Assembly (NCBI GenBank): GCA_964635325.1 | Contig: CAZWOL010000048.1 | Location: 1 to 23,143, forward strand | Length of the DNA stretch: 23,143 nt | Reading direction: 5' to 3' | From: BOG-1112 sp964635325 | GTDB taxonomy: Bacteria; Bdellovibrionota_B; Oligoflexia; Oligoflexales; Bog-1112 | Shown here: piece by piece, positions 7,304 through 14,475 of the stretch | How the letters are laid out: every line of letters begins with the position of its first letter | Numbering within the stretch: position 1 is the stretch's first letter | Notes under the pieces: generated by a model | Seen by the model: the letters and a program-made list of their open reading frames with translations, nothing else | The model's database searches: none | What the model was told of the DNA's origin: nothing | Translations under genes and position numbers: made by a program

Positions 7304-8704
7304 CTAGAGGCTGTGAGTGGCAGAAAAGGCGAAAGTGTAGGAGCTTGCAGAAACTTTCTGAATCACCGCGCTGCTTCCAATCTTTTGGGCCTCACCCCAT
7401 CCCTGTTGGAAAATAAAGCCTGCACCGATCTGGCTGTTGGGTTGGACCCAAGCTAAAAAGATACTCTCTCCATTGTAGTCGATGTGGTCGCGCTGCCCCT
7501 GCTGCCCTGCTACAAGTTTTGGTCGAGCATCGTAGTTGGTAAACCAGCCTAAGCGAATGGGAACAGACGGAGTGATGTAGTACTCCCCTCCCACAGCGTA
7601 GTCGATGACAGCTTGCTTCTCGTAGGCCTTGCCAAGAGTGTCCATGTCCTCAGCATTGCTTACGGCTCCATGGTAATTTACATCTGCAGAGAGGAGTAAG
7701 CGTGTGGAATGAAAATAAGCGAGCCCTGTTCGGATCTCAAGCGCAGGTTCGCCTAAAGGCTTTTGTGATTTTACATGATCATTGATTTGTGAAATGGCTG
7801 TACCTGATGTGACAGCCGATTTGTTTTGAGCCGAAGCTGCATCGATCGCCTTTTGATCGGTGTCACCAGCCTGCATATTGCGAGCTTCCGAAGAGTTGTC
7901 GAGTGACTGAGAAACATATTGTCCAACCTTCAGGGTTAGGCCCCAAGACAAACGTTCGGTTATGACAGCTTGCATAGAGAGAACGGGTTGTAGACCATAG
8001 GCTTCCAAACGCTGACGTATATTTTGTGCTCGAACAGCAGTGTAGTCGACAGACACACCACTGTCATTGCAGGCATTGGCTTGCTGTCGGACGTCTTGGT
8101 ATTCTTGGATCAATTCATCCACATTCATGTAGTTTAGTCCCACTCCAACAGCAAGACGAGGCAGAATCCGATATCCAAATCCTCCTGCGATGTTGAGGGT
8201 CGTTGAGCGTTGGTTTGAAGTTCGGTGATAGCGTTCGAGTATAAAAGGGTTGCGAGTTTTTCCGTTAGAGCATGGACTTGGAACGCCGAGGTTCTTGTCT
8301 TCGATGAGATCATTTTGATCTTTGAGTTCGCTGTTATCGGTATAAATGCCGAAAGCAAACACGAGACCGTTGAGAATATTGTCTAACTTCTGCAAGCCCC
8401 CAAAAAAAGAAGGTACGCTGCCGCTGCTCTCTTCTTTGAAGTCCTGACTTGCAATGGCTTCTTTGTAAATGACTTTGCGTCCATAAATAGCATTAGCCGA
8501 ACCCGATATATCGTTGTTCAGTGCGTATGCAAGACCAGCAGGATTGTAAAATACACCTGAAGCATCATCGGAGATTGCGGTATAGGCTCCACCGATGCCG
8601 ATCGCTCGGTCCCCGATTAGGAAGTTGTGATAATGAAACTGGTCGGCATATGCAGCGCCTGCCATATTCATGAGAGTCCAGAGTAGGAGACGATGCACTT
8701 TCAT
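7304..8704 (-). CDS. FadL/TodX-family outer-membrane protein
   Basis: A 466-residue protein with a signal peptide (VHRLLLWTLMNMAGAAYA). The mature N-terminus shows the OmpP1/FadL/TodX hallmark: GDRAIGIGGAYTAISDDASG followed by VFYNPAGLAYA, the plug region of the 14-stranded barrel. Later parts alternate polar and hydrophobic residues, with barrel strands such as LSWGLTLKVGQYV and ending in SYTFAFSATHSL. Family members carry hydrophobic compounds such as fatty acids or aromatics across the outer membrane; the substrate here is unknown. Its ATG overlaps the stop of the upstream M48 protease gene (ATGA), so the two are translationally coupled. Confidence 0.88.
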   Translation of the reverse strand: MKVHRLLLWTLMNMAGAAYADQFHYHNFLIGDRAIGIGGAYTAISDDASGVFYNPAGLAYALNNDISGSANAIYGRKVIYKEAIASQDFKEESSGSVPSFFGGLQKLDNILNGLVFAFGIYTDNSELKDQNDLIEDKNLGVPSPCSNGKTRNPFILERYHRTSNQRSTTLNIAGGFGYRILPRLAVGVGLNYMNVDELIQEYQDVRQQANACNDSGVSVDYTAVRAQNIRQRLEAYGLQPVLSMQAVITERLSWGLTLKVGQYVSQSLDNSSEARNMQAGDTDQKAIDAASAQNKSAVTSGTAISQINDHVKSQKPLGEPALEIRTGLAYFHSTRLLLSADVNYHGAVSNAEDMDTLGKAYEKQAVIDYAVGGEYYITPSVPIRLGWFTNYDARPKLVAGQQGQRDHIDYNGESIFLAWVQPNSQIGAGFIFQQGWGEAQKIGSSAVIQKVSASSYTFAFSATHSL

Positions 8705-9642
8705 TGTGAATTCCTATCTTGGTCGGTTGTTTTGCGTAGCTTTGCAGTTCTTTTCAGGAAGCGATTTTCACCATCAGCACCGATGATGTCTTGTGCTTGA
8801 ATTTTTTGTAGGGTAGCAAGAACAGCAGTTGCTCTGTCTTCAATCTTGGGATGCGTCTTCTCGAGCATGCTAAGCTCTTTTTTCTTAGCTTCTTTCAGTC
8901 TATTCAAAAAATTTTCCATTGCCATCGGGCTATAGCCTGCTCGTACCGCAAGTTTTACTCCGAGATCGTCTGCTTCAAATTCTAGAGACTTGTCGAGTCC
9001 CTTGTCTAAAATGATTGACATGCCTGCTTTTGCTGCTTGAAGCAAACTTAGACTGCTCCCTGTCGATCCCGATAAGTAGCGTGCCAATAGAGCGCCTGCC
9101 TCACTGTTTGCATTCGATGAAATGCGTTGTCTAACTTTTAGAATCGAATCGGTCTTTTGATTTTTATCGATTTCATTCGAAAGCTTGTTGCGAGATTTTT
9201 CATCTAAATTAATTAGGGTTGTATAGACATGTCGTTTGCCTACGTGTGTGATCTCATGTCCTAAAATAGCTGCAAGTTCTGCCTCGTTCTTTGCTGCAAG
9301 GATGGTCCCACGTGTGATTAGTATATACCCACCAGGACAGGCAAAGGCATTGACTATAGGTGAGTCAAGGATGGTGAACATGAAGCGTCGATCTTTGTAG
9401 TCACTCGCATTTGCAACGTAGTTGCCTACGGTGTTGATGTAATCGATCAGATCTTCATCCCCGTAGATGCCATAGTATTGCAATAGACGACCAGCCATAT
9501 TGCGGCCTAGTTCCACTTCGCTTTTGTATTCATCAACAGCCTTTTTCTCAGCTTCGGAGAGAACTCGATCCTCTGCAAAGCTCTGAGAGGCAATCGACAA
9601 AAACAAGCAAAATAGCCAAAATCTCGATGGGCTTCGATGCAT
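8701..9642 (-). CDS. M48-family periplasmic zinc metalloprotease
   Basis: A 313-residue exported protease. After a signal peptide (FWLFCLFLSIASQSFAED) comes the M48 core: VNAFACPGGYILITRG, the zinc motif HEITH (residues 129-133) in AAILGHEITHVGKRH, and the third-ligand region SLEFEADDLGVKLAVRAGYS with its EFEAD motif. BepA and LoiP in this family help outer-membrane protein assembly and turnover; a similar role here is inferred. The ATG at 9640-9642 has GAGG six bases upstream; a GTG four codons earlier is possible but has no such site. The 3' end overlaps the FadL-like gene by four bases. No TPR domain follows the protease domain, unlike BepA. Confidence 0.9.
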   Translation of the reverse strand: MHRSPSRFWLFCLFLSIASQSFAEDRVLSEAEKKAVDEYKSEVELGRNMAGRLLQYYGIYGDEDLIDYINTVGNYVANASDYKDRRFMFTILDSPIVNAFACPGGYILITRGTILAAKNEAELAAILGHEITHVGKRHVYTTLINLDEKSRNKLSNEIDKNQKTDSILKVRQRISSNANSEAGALLARYLSGSTGSSLSLLQAAKAGMSIILDKGLDKSLEFEADDLGVKLAVRAGYSPMAMENFLNRLKEAKKKELSMLEKTHPKIEDRATAVLATLQKIQAQDIIGADGENRFLKRTAKLRKTTDQDRNSQ

Positions 9643-9778
9643 GTATAGCCTCACTAACGTACACTCTTTAGAATGAATGCTAGTGATATTTTAATACGAA
9701 TGGACTGAGTCTATAGGTAGGCAAAAAGATTCTAGAGGTTCAACAAACGCATCTCATCGATGCTAAGACGAACTAGCC

Positions 9779-10510
9779 TTAAGGGGCCCCATAGCCTGGT
9801 AGACGTGGTTCAGGTTGTAAAAGACTTTTGACTTTTGCAAATCCGTAAATCATAGCTACAGAACTCAAAAGAAAGTTGATGCCATTTACAGGTAGCATCC
9901 AGTAGATGTTGTGAAGGGACCTTGAATTTAGGTTTGCGCTTTGCGTATAGAGAAAATTTCCTAGAATGCATTCATTTACGCCAGAGAATATCATTGCAAA
10001 TAGACTGGAAAATATGCTGATACCAAAGGTCCATTGCGAGCATCTTGCATTTTGATGCGCATCATATCCCAATGCTATGTCGTGTACCATGATCCAAGAT
10101 GATATGACAGCAAATGTATTGAAAACTACCGCTAGTGAGTCAAATCCCAAACTAGCCTGACTCAGTCTTCTAATAAGTTCTGAGCGTGTGCTCTGTGGTG
10201 TCTCAAGGCTTGGAGTCGTGCATGCCGTCTCGCATGCTCTTCTTTCTTCCTCCTCTACCCTTGAATTGTTTTTGAGTGAGTCCTTTATTTCTATATTTTT
10301 GCAGTCACTGATGCAGCTTGAGTTTGTAAATTCGGGACCTGGATCATTCTCAGCGACTAGATCGAAAGCAACTGGTAGTACAGCAATTTGGGTACCCATA
10401 GCGACAGCATCTGTCACAAGCTTAATAATAGCGTGACTGATAGGTACTCCACTTGCAAAAGCAGAGTTTGAAATGTTGAAAATGAGGATGATGGGGAACA
10501 AATAACGCAT
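9779..10510 (-). CDS. Multi-pass membrane protein with two CxxxC motifs
   Basis: A 243-residue protein of unknown family. The signal peptide (YLFPIILIFNISNSAFASG) precedes a hydrophobic segment at about 28-50, a polar loop with two CxxxC pairs (SSCISDCKN and RACETACTT), and three likely membrane helices (about 125-145, 158-182 and 205-226). The four loop cysteines could form disulfides in the periplasm or bind a metal. The ATG has GGGAGG five bases upstream, an excellent ribosome binding site which sits inside a hairpin (listed separately). No functional guess is supported. Confidence 0.7.
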   Translation of the reverse strand: MRYLFPIILIFNISNSAFASGVPISHAIIKLVTDAVAMGTQIAVLPVAFDLVAENDPGPEFTNSSCISDCKNIEIKDSLKNNSRVEEEERRACETACTTPSLETPQSTRSELIRRLSQASLGFDSLAVVFNTFAVISSWIMVHDIALGYDAHQNARCSQWTFGISIFSSLFAMIFSGVNECILGNFLYTQSANLNSRSLHNIYWMLPVNGINFLLSSVAMIYGFAKVKSLLQPEPRLPGYGAP

Positions 10511-10514
10511 CTTG

Positions 10515-10541
10515 GCCTCCCAAATGAATGAAGCAGGAGGC
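10515..10541 (-). promoter_or_regulatory. Hairpin covering the ribosome binding site
   Basis: In the mRNA of the 243-residue membrane protein, GCCTCC (10536-10541) pairs perfectly with GGAGGC (10515-10520) around a 15-base loop. GGAGG is the ribosome binding site, five bases from the ATG. The 6-bp GC-rich stem would hide it, so translation could be conditional, for example on temperature, a ligand or an sRNA. Confidence 0.45.
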
Positions 10542-10568
10542 TAGCAAGGAAATAGTGAATATCTGCTA

Positions 10569-10574
10569 ATTATA
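10569..10574 (-). promoter_or_regulatory. Isolated -10 box upstream of the membrane protein
   Basis: A perfect TATAAT on the minus strand, about 59 bases before the ATG at 10510. No convincing -35 box lies 15-19 bases further upstream, so it may need an activator or be fortuitous. A start here would include the ribosome-binding-site hairpin in the leader. Confidence 0.3.
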
Positions 10575-10601
10575 GCTACGCCGAAGTGTCGTATATGCCG
10601 A

Positions 10602-11120
10602 TCATGGATGGTTTTTCATCTTGCGAGCAATCTCTGCTTGGACGCTAGTGCCGATCGCATCTACCTTCTGCTTGTTCAGTGGGAAAGATTCTAAGTTGTA
10701 GACCAAGCGTAAATTGGGACGCACATTGCCGGCAAATCCGACTTCTTTGCTTTCTTGCAATCCACGCACACCCATCACCGTTGAACGAGCGCGTACATTC
10801 GAAGGATCATTCTCATCGCGATGCTCTTGGACAGCATCCCGTAATGCTCCGCTCAAGCTTGCGCTCTCTTGTTCTTTTTTAGCTTTTACAGATGTAAAGC
10901 TGACAAAGCCATCTTTGCCATCTTTGGTTGTTACCTGCCAGTACATGCCTATGCGATCTTTGCTAGAAACAGATTCACCCTTACTCAATGTCCCTACAAC
11001 GGCAGCGCTACGATTTGCTGCTGCAAGAATCTGCACGTTATCCGCAGTTGCTTCGACTTCCTTTGCGAAAACAGAACTTGCAATGAAAAACCCTACCGAT
11101 GCGCAGATCAAATTTTTCAT
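10602..11120 (-). CDS. Exported protein with bacterial SH3 domain
   Basis: A 172-residue protein. The signal peptide (MKNLICASVGFFIASSVFAK) is followed by a bacterial SH3 (SH3b) domain at about residues 22-80, with ILAAANRSAAVVGTLSKGES and the WQVTTKDGKDGFVSF core. The C-terminal 70 residues (from about STVMGVRGLQESKEVGF) match nothing I recognise. Such proteins usually sit in the periplasm and bind cell wall or peptides; that is a family inference. The start at 11118-11120 is preferred over an upstream in-frame codon because GGGAGG lies five to six bases before it and the signal peptide begins there. Confidence 0.8.
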   Translation of the reverse strand: MKNLICASVGFFIASSVFAKEVEATADNVQILAAANRSAAVVGTLSKGESVSSKDRIGMYWQVTTKDGKDGFVSFTSVKAKKEQESASLSGALRDAVQEHRDENDPSNVRARSTVMGVRGLQESKEVGFAGNVRPNLRLVYNLESFPLNKQKVDAIGTSVQAEIARKMKNHP

Positions 11121-11144
11121 GGTACCCTCCCTGCAAAGGGTATC
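11121..11144 (-). promoter_or_regulatory. Imperfect hairpin over the SH3-protein RBS
   Basis: On the minus strand, GATACCC (11138-11144) and GGGTACC (11121-11127) pair with one mismatch around TTTGCAGGGA. The GGG arm is part of the GGGAGGG ribosome binding site next to the ATG. This is weaker than the hairpin of the neighbouring gene but has the same layout. Confidence 0.3.
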
Positions 11145-11273
11145 GGAATTCTGGAGCATAAAATTGAAACGAGGAGAATAGATGCTATATCATGCTGATT
11201 TTATAGACAAAAAAATAGTTTGATGAAGGTTGCTATTTTCGTGGTGATCGCATCTCGGAGTATGGATCTCTAA

Positions 11274-11297
11274 CGCAAGGAGTGATCACAGCTTGCG
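11274..11297. repeat. 24-bp near-perfect palindrome
   Basis: CGCAAGGAGTGA (11274-11285) is the inverted match of TCACAGCTTGCG (11286-11297) at 10 of 12 positions, with a palindromic TGATCA at the centre. It could be a dimeric repressor site or a hairpin. I recognise no known operator consensus. Confidence 0.6.
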
Positions 11298-11303
11298 CAG
11301 AGA

Positions 11304-11359
11304 ATTTGATAGAACAAAGGGGGGCCTTTGCGATAATCTGCATTTAGGGCCTATCAAAT
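11304..11359. repeat. Nested inverted repeats
   Basis: The outer arms ATTTGATAG (11304-11312) and CTATCAAAT (11351-11359) are a perfect 9-bp inverted repeat. Inside lies a second perfect one, CAAAGG (11315-11320) and CCTTTG (11325-11330), separated by GGGG. As RNA it would fold as a stem with an internal hairpin. Confidence 0.6.
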
Positions 11360-11498
11360 ACTACAATAGCTTCGTTGCTGCGGTTCCCCTGGCGCTTTGC
11401 TCTTCTAGTTATTCGATAGACTCTTAGGTCTGTGTGAAAAATGCTTACGCCTAATAATGCCCTTCCAAGTAGATGCGGCCAATTGAGGACATGCCCCT

Positions 11499-12542
11499 GT
11501 GCAAAAACAATGGATGATATATGGTGCCTCAACGGTATCAGGAAAAAAAATTCTGAGCCAAGCTCTACAACTTGGTTACCAACCCATATTGGCAGGACAG
11601 CACGGTCAGGAGCTCTTGGAGCTCTCCTTTCAAACCGGCCTACGTTGCTGTCTTTTTAATGCGAATGATCCACGTAAAATTCAGAGTTTCTTAGAATCTG
11701 TCGAGTTTGTCGTCTTATGTGATAATCTCAGTCGACGTGACCATCTACGTTTGCTCAAAGCCTGTCTTGTGACAAAAACACATTATCTTGATATGAGCAG
11801 CGATCTGTTCTCATTCGAACGCCTCTTGCAGTTTGCTTCACGTTTTGAAGCTGCCGGGCTTTCAGCAATTCCGGGTTTGCATCCTTCAGTCATTCTAAGT
11901 GACTTTGTTGCAGCAAGTCTAAAATCCAATCTAAGAGATGCCAACTCTCTCGCATTAGCTTGCTCAGAATCGTTTAACTCACTCCTATCAATGGTCAATA
12001 GTTTGCAGCGAGGTGGACGTCTTCTTGAGGGTGGAAAATTACGTAAGTCCAAGTCTACAGCTGAGACCTTGCTTGTGCGCTTCAATGGAGAAGACACTCT
12101 AACAGTCGCCTCTGAGCAAGCTGATATTCTTGCAGCGTGGCAGTCGACGCGAGTGCCTAATATTATTTTTTATCGTAAAGCAGATGAAAAAGAAGTGCGC
12201 TTGCGTAAAGATTTTCAAAATATAAGTTGGCTCTTACATGTTCCTATTCTCAAACGGTGGCTACGCTCACAAGATAATTTTCTTATCCGCCACTTTGGTG
12301 TCAAACCTTTCTACCCTGCAAAATACGCAGTTTGGGGAAAAGCAACGAATGCTTCTGGTAAATCTCTGACGCTTCGTTTAGAAATCACTCACAGCGAATT
12401 TGATCTTGCTTTGGATGTTGCTTTCAAACTCATCGCAAGTATGCTGACGGGGGATTTACGCCCCGGTGTAATCACCGCATCCCAAGCATTGGGATCGGAC
12501 TATTGGTTGCAGTCGGAACATCTCACGCTAACACCACTCTAG
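11499..12542 (+). CDS. Saccharopine dehydrogenase-like Rossmann protein
   Basis: A 347-residue protein with an N-terminal NAD(P)-binding Rossmann fold: WMIYGASTVSGKKILSQAL carries the GxSxxxG dinucleotide loop, and the pattern VVLCDN and THYLDMSSD follows that of saccharopine-dehydrogenase-like proteins and trans-acting enoyl reductases. A conserved-looking PGLHPSVILSDFVAASL and a C-terminal alpha/beta half complete it. The exact reaction is unknown. GTG at 11499-11501 is taken as start because GAGGA lies nine bases upstream; the next ATG five codons on has no better site. ubiE follows after 16 bases, so the pair is likely one operon. Confidence 0.75.
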   Translation: MQKQWMIYGASTVSGKKILSQALQLGYQPILAGQHGQELLELSFQTGLRCCLFNANDPRKIQSFLESVEFVVLCDNLSRRDHLRLLKACLVTKTHYLDMSSDLFSFERLLQFASRFEAAGLSAIPGLHPSVILSDFVAASLKSNLRDANSLALACSESFNSLLSMVNSLQRGGRLLEGGKLRKSKSTAETLLVRFNGEDTLTVASEQADILAAWQSTRVPNIIFYRKADEKEVRLRKDFQNISWLLHVPILKRWLRSQDNFLIRHFGVKPFYPAKYAVWGKATNASGKSLTLRLEITHSEFDLALDVAFKLIASMLTGDLRPGVITASQALGSDYWLQSEHLTLTPL

Positions 12543-12558
12543 CTGTAAAGGAAACACG

Positions 12559-13287
12559 ATGTCGACCAAGAGAGCTTCTTTGCATAAAGGTGAAATCGGT
12601 ATAGCCGAAATGTTTGACCGTATTGCTTCACGCTACGATTTTTTGAACACACTATTAAGTGCAGGCCAAGATCGGCGTTGGCGCAAAACGCTCGTGAGTT
12701 GGCTTCCTCGCGTTAAGCAAGGCAAGCTGCTCGATGTTGCATGTGGTACTGGAGACATTCTCTTGACCACCCTTCAAGGACGTCGAGACTACAATGATTT
12801 TACGGGTGTCGACATCTCTAAGCAGATGCTTAAGCTTGCAGAGCAAAAACTGCAAACACCGATGAAATCTCAAAAGAAGTCTTTGCTTCTCAAATCTATG
12901 AGTGCTGAACGTCTAAAATTGCAAGACGCATCTTTTGATGCTCTGACCATTGGATTTGGATTGCGTAATGTGCAGGACAAAGAACGTGCTCTGCATGAGT
13001 TTTGTCGCGTTCTTAAACCAGGTGGGTCACTCTTTGTTCTGGAATTTTTTTCGGTGCATTCAGGGCTGATGTCCAAGCTTTTTCGCTTTTACTTTCATGT
13101 GATTTTGCCACGCATCGGTGGTCTGTTCAGTGACAAAGCAGCATATGAGTACCTGCCCCGCAGTGTTGAAAGTTTTTACACTCTTAAGGAGTTTGGTGAG
13201 GTGCTTCCTCGTCACGGTTTTACGCTGCAACGTAGCAAAGTTTTTCTCTGGGGTGCCTGCGTGCTCGTCGAGGCTCGGAAAGTGTAG
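12559..13287 (+). CDS. ubiE: Ubiquinone/menaquinone C-methyltransferase
   Basis: A 242-residue class I SAM-dependent methyltransferase that adds the ring C-methyl group in menaquinone and/or ubiquinone synthesis (UbiE/MenG). The N-terminal MFDRIASRYDFLNTLLSAGQ and the SAM motif LLDVACGTGDI (about residues 57-67) are typical, as are GVDISKQML, the family signature FGLRNVQDKERALHEFCRVL followed by KPGGSLFVLEF, and a YEYLPRSVESF segment near residues 195-205. AAAGGA lies six to seven bases before the ATG. Which quinone is made cannot be told here. It is in an operon with the upstream Rossmann protein. Confidence 0.93.
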   Translation: MSTKRASLHKGEIGIAEMFDRIASRYDFLNTLLSAGQDRRWRKTLVSWLPRVKQGKLLDVACGTGDILLTTLQGRRDYNDFTGVDISKQMLKLAEQKLQTPMKSQKKSLLLKSMSAERLKLQDASFDALTIGFGLRNVQDKERALHEFCRVLKPGGSLFVLEFFSVHSGLMSKLFRFYFHVILPRIGGLFSDKAAYEYLPRSVESFYTLKEFGEVLPRHGFTLQRSKVFLWGACVLVEARKV

Positions 13288-13413
13288 ATTATACAGTCTA
13301 GAAAATTTGCTTCCTCGCCATAAATATATGTCAATTCGCATTCAATCTTAGAACCCCCTCATGAACAGAAGCTTAGAAGGAGCCGAAGTCGTTTATTCAT
13401 GAAAGGGTTCCAT

Positions 13414-14475
13414 ATGTTCATTCGCAAGTTTTGGGTTCTCACCGGCTTACACGTATCTGCACTTCTTCTCTCCGCAACAGGTGCACAGGCACAAAAAGGT
13501 CGTCGATGGGGAGCACCCCTTCTTCCACCTCGTCCAGCTCAAGTTTTTGCAGGGCAGACCCCGTGGTTGGGCAATCCAAGTGCACCCTTTTTCGTAAATC
13601 AAAATCCATTTGGTCAGCAATTTGGAGCTCCAGCTTTCAACACTCCAGCATTTGGTCGCAATACGAACCTAGGCTCAGGACAACAATTGCGTGGAAATGC
13701 GTTCGGTTCTGTCGGTATGACTTTGGAGCAAGCTCGTGCAACTCTAAGCAGCTCTCCCACATGGCCTCAAATACAAGATGTGAGCCAGTTGAGCTCAGAA
13801 GCTCGTTCTGCTTGGTTGGTCGTGCATCGTGCGTATCTGAATCAAAACCCAACATTACAAACGAATCATGCAAGTTGGCATACTGTCAACGGTGCATCGG
13901 GTGGACGTCAAGGGCCCGGTTCTGGGGTTCCGTTTGTAGGCTATCATGAAGGTATGATGAAAGCTTTTGAAGCGTTTGCAGGCGTTGCAATGCCACCTTG
14001 GCGTGGAGATGTAATTCCAAGTGAATGGCCTTTGGATCCACAATATGGAGCTCGTACGACCGAATTTCCAAACATAGATGTCTCCGGATGCGGAGGAACA
14101 AGCCTTTCTCTTGCAGACAATCTCGATAAAGCAGGCCGACTCATGGCAAGTACTTGTCACCCTCTTGCCCACCGAGCTGTTGGTGGTCCTATGCGTACAC
14201 CAACAAATTCTGTCGTAGATATCACCTTCTTTGGTTGGCACTCCTACCTAAGCAAAGTGACTTTAGGAGGCTGGTATACCCAAACACCAAGCGGTATCAA
14301 TTGGGCAAATGCGAATCGTGGTCACGTCTTCTTCACAGGAGCAATGGGATCCTTTATGAGTCGAGCACCATTTATGGCTGAGAGTGGATGTGGAGGAATG
14401 TCCAATGATAGTCTGTGTGCAACCCTAGCAGACTACGATGCGCAAGGCGCAGCTCAAGATGCTACCAACGGATAA
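13414..14475 (+). CDS. Secreted tyrosinase-like copper protein (putative)
   Basis: A 353-residue exported protein. The signal peptide (MFIRKFWVLTGLHVSALLLS, then ATGAQA) precedes a Pro/Asn/Phe/Gly/Gln-rich linker (about 35-100). The rest resembles the type-3 dicopper core of tyrosinases: NHASWHTVNG and VPFVGYHEGMMKAFEAF (compare WHRxYLxxFE) for the CuA half, then HPLAHRAVGGPM (an HxxxH motif) and DITFFGWHSYL (compare DPxFxxHHxxxD) for CuB. His 152, 156, 178, 249, 253 and 276 are candidate ligands. CuA spacing is unusual, so activity is uncertain. The start at 13414 has AAAGGG six bases upstream; an ATG five codons earlier is less well placed. The 3' end overlaps the convergent FabH gene by 14 bases. 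Confidence 0.6.
   Translation: MFIRKFWVLTGLHVSALLLSATGAQAQKGRRWGAPLLPPRPAQVFAGQTPWLGNPSAPFFVNQNPFGQQFGAPAFNTPAFGRNTNLGSGQQLRGNAFGSVGMTLEQARATLSSSPTWPQIQDVSQLSSEARSAWLVVHRAYLNQNPTLQTNHASWHTVNGASGGRQGPGSGVPFVGYHEGMMKAFEAFAGVAMPPWRGDVIPSEWPLDPQYGARTTEFPNIDVSGCGGTSLSLADNLDKAGRLMASTCHPLAHRAVGGPMRTPTNSVVDITFFGWHSYLSKVTLGGWYTQTPSGINWANANRGHVFFTGAMGSFMSRAPFMAESGCGGMSNDSLCATLADYDAQGAAQDATNG

Larger units (their letters stand above)
11121..11498. other. Gene-free gap between divergent genes
   Basis: These 378 bases contain no credible gene. The gap lies between the SH3-protein gene (minus) and the Rossmann-protein gene (plus). Its centre (11274-11359) is dense in inverted repeats, listed below. AT-rich stretches near 11195-11220 and a TAATAAT at 11452-11458 may be parts of the divergent promoters, but I cannot pair either with a good -35 box. 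A 62-codon frame on the minus strand (11344-11532) has no ribosome binding site and no recognisable content. Confidence 0.6.

Noticed and set aside
11160..11360. tRNA or other classical RNA gene
   Set aside because: No cloverleaf, T-loop or CCA-type end could be drawn from the inverted repeats.
11344..11532. 62-codon minus-strand frame in the divergent gap
   Set aside because: No ribosome binding site, no recognisable domain, and it overlaps the supported GTG start of the plus-strand gene.
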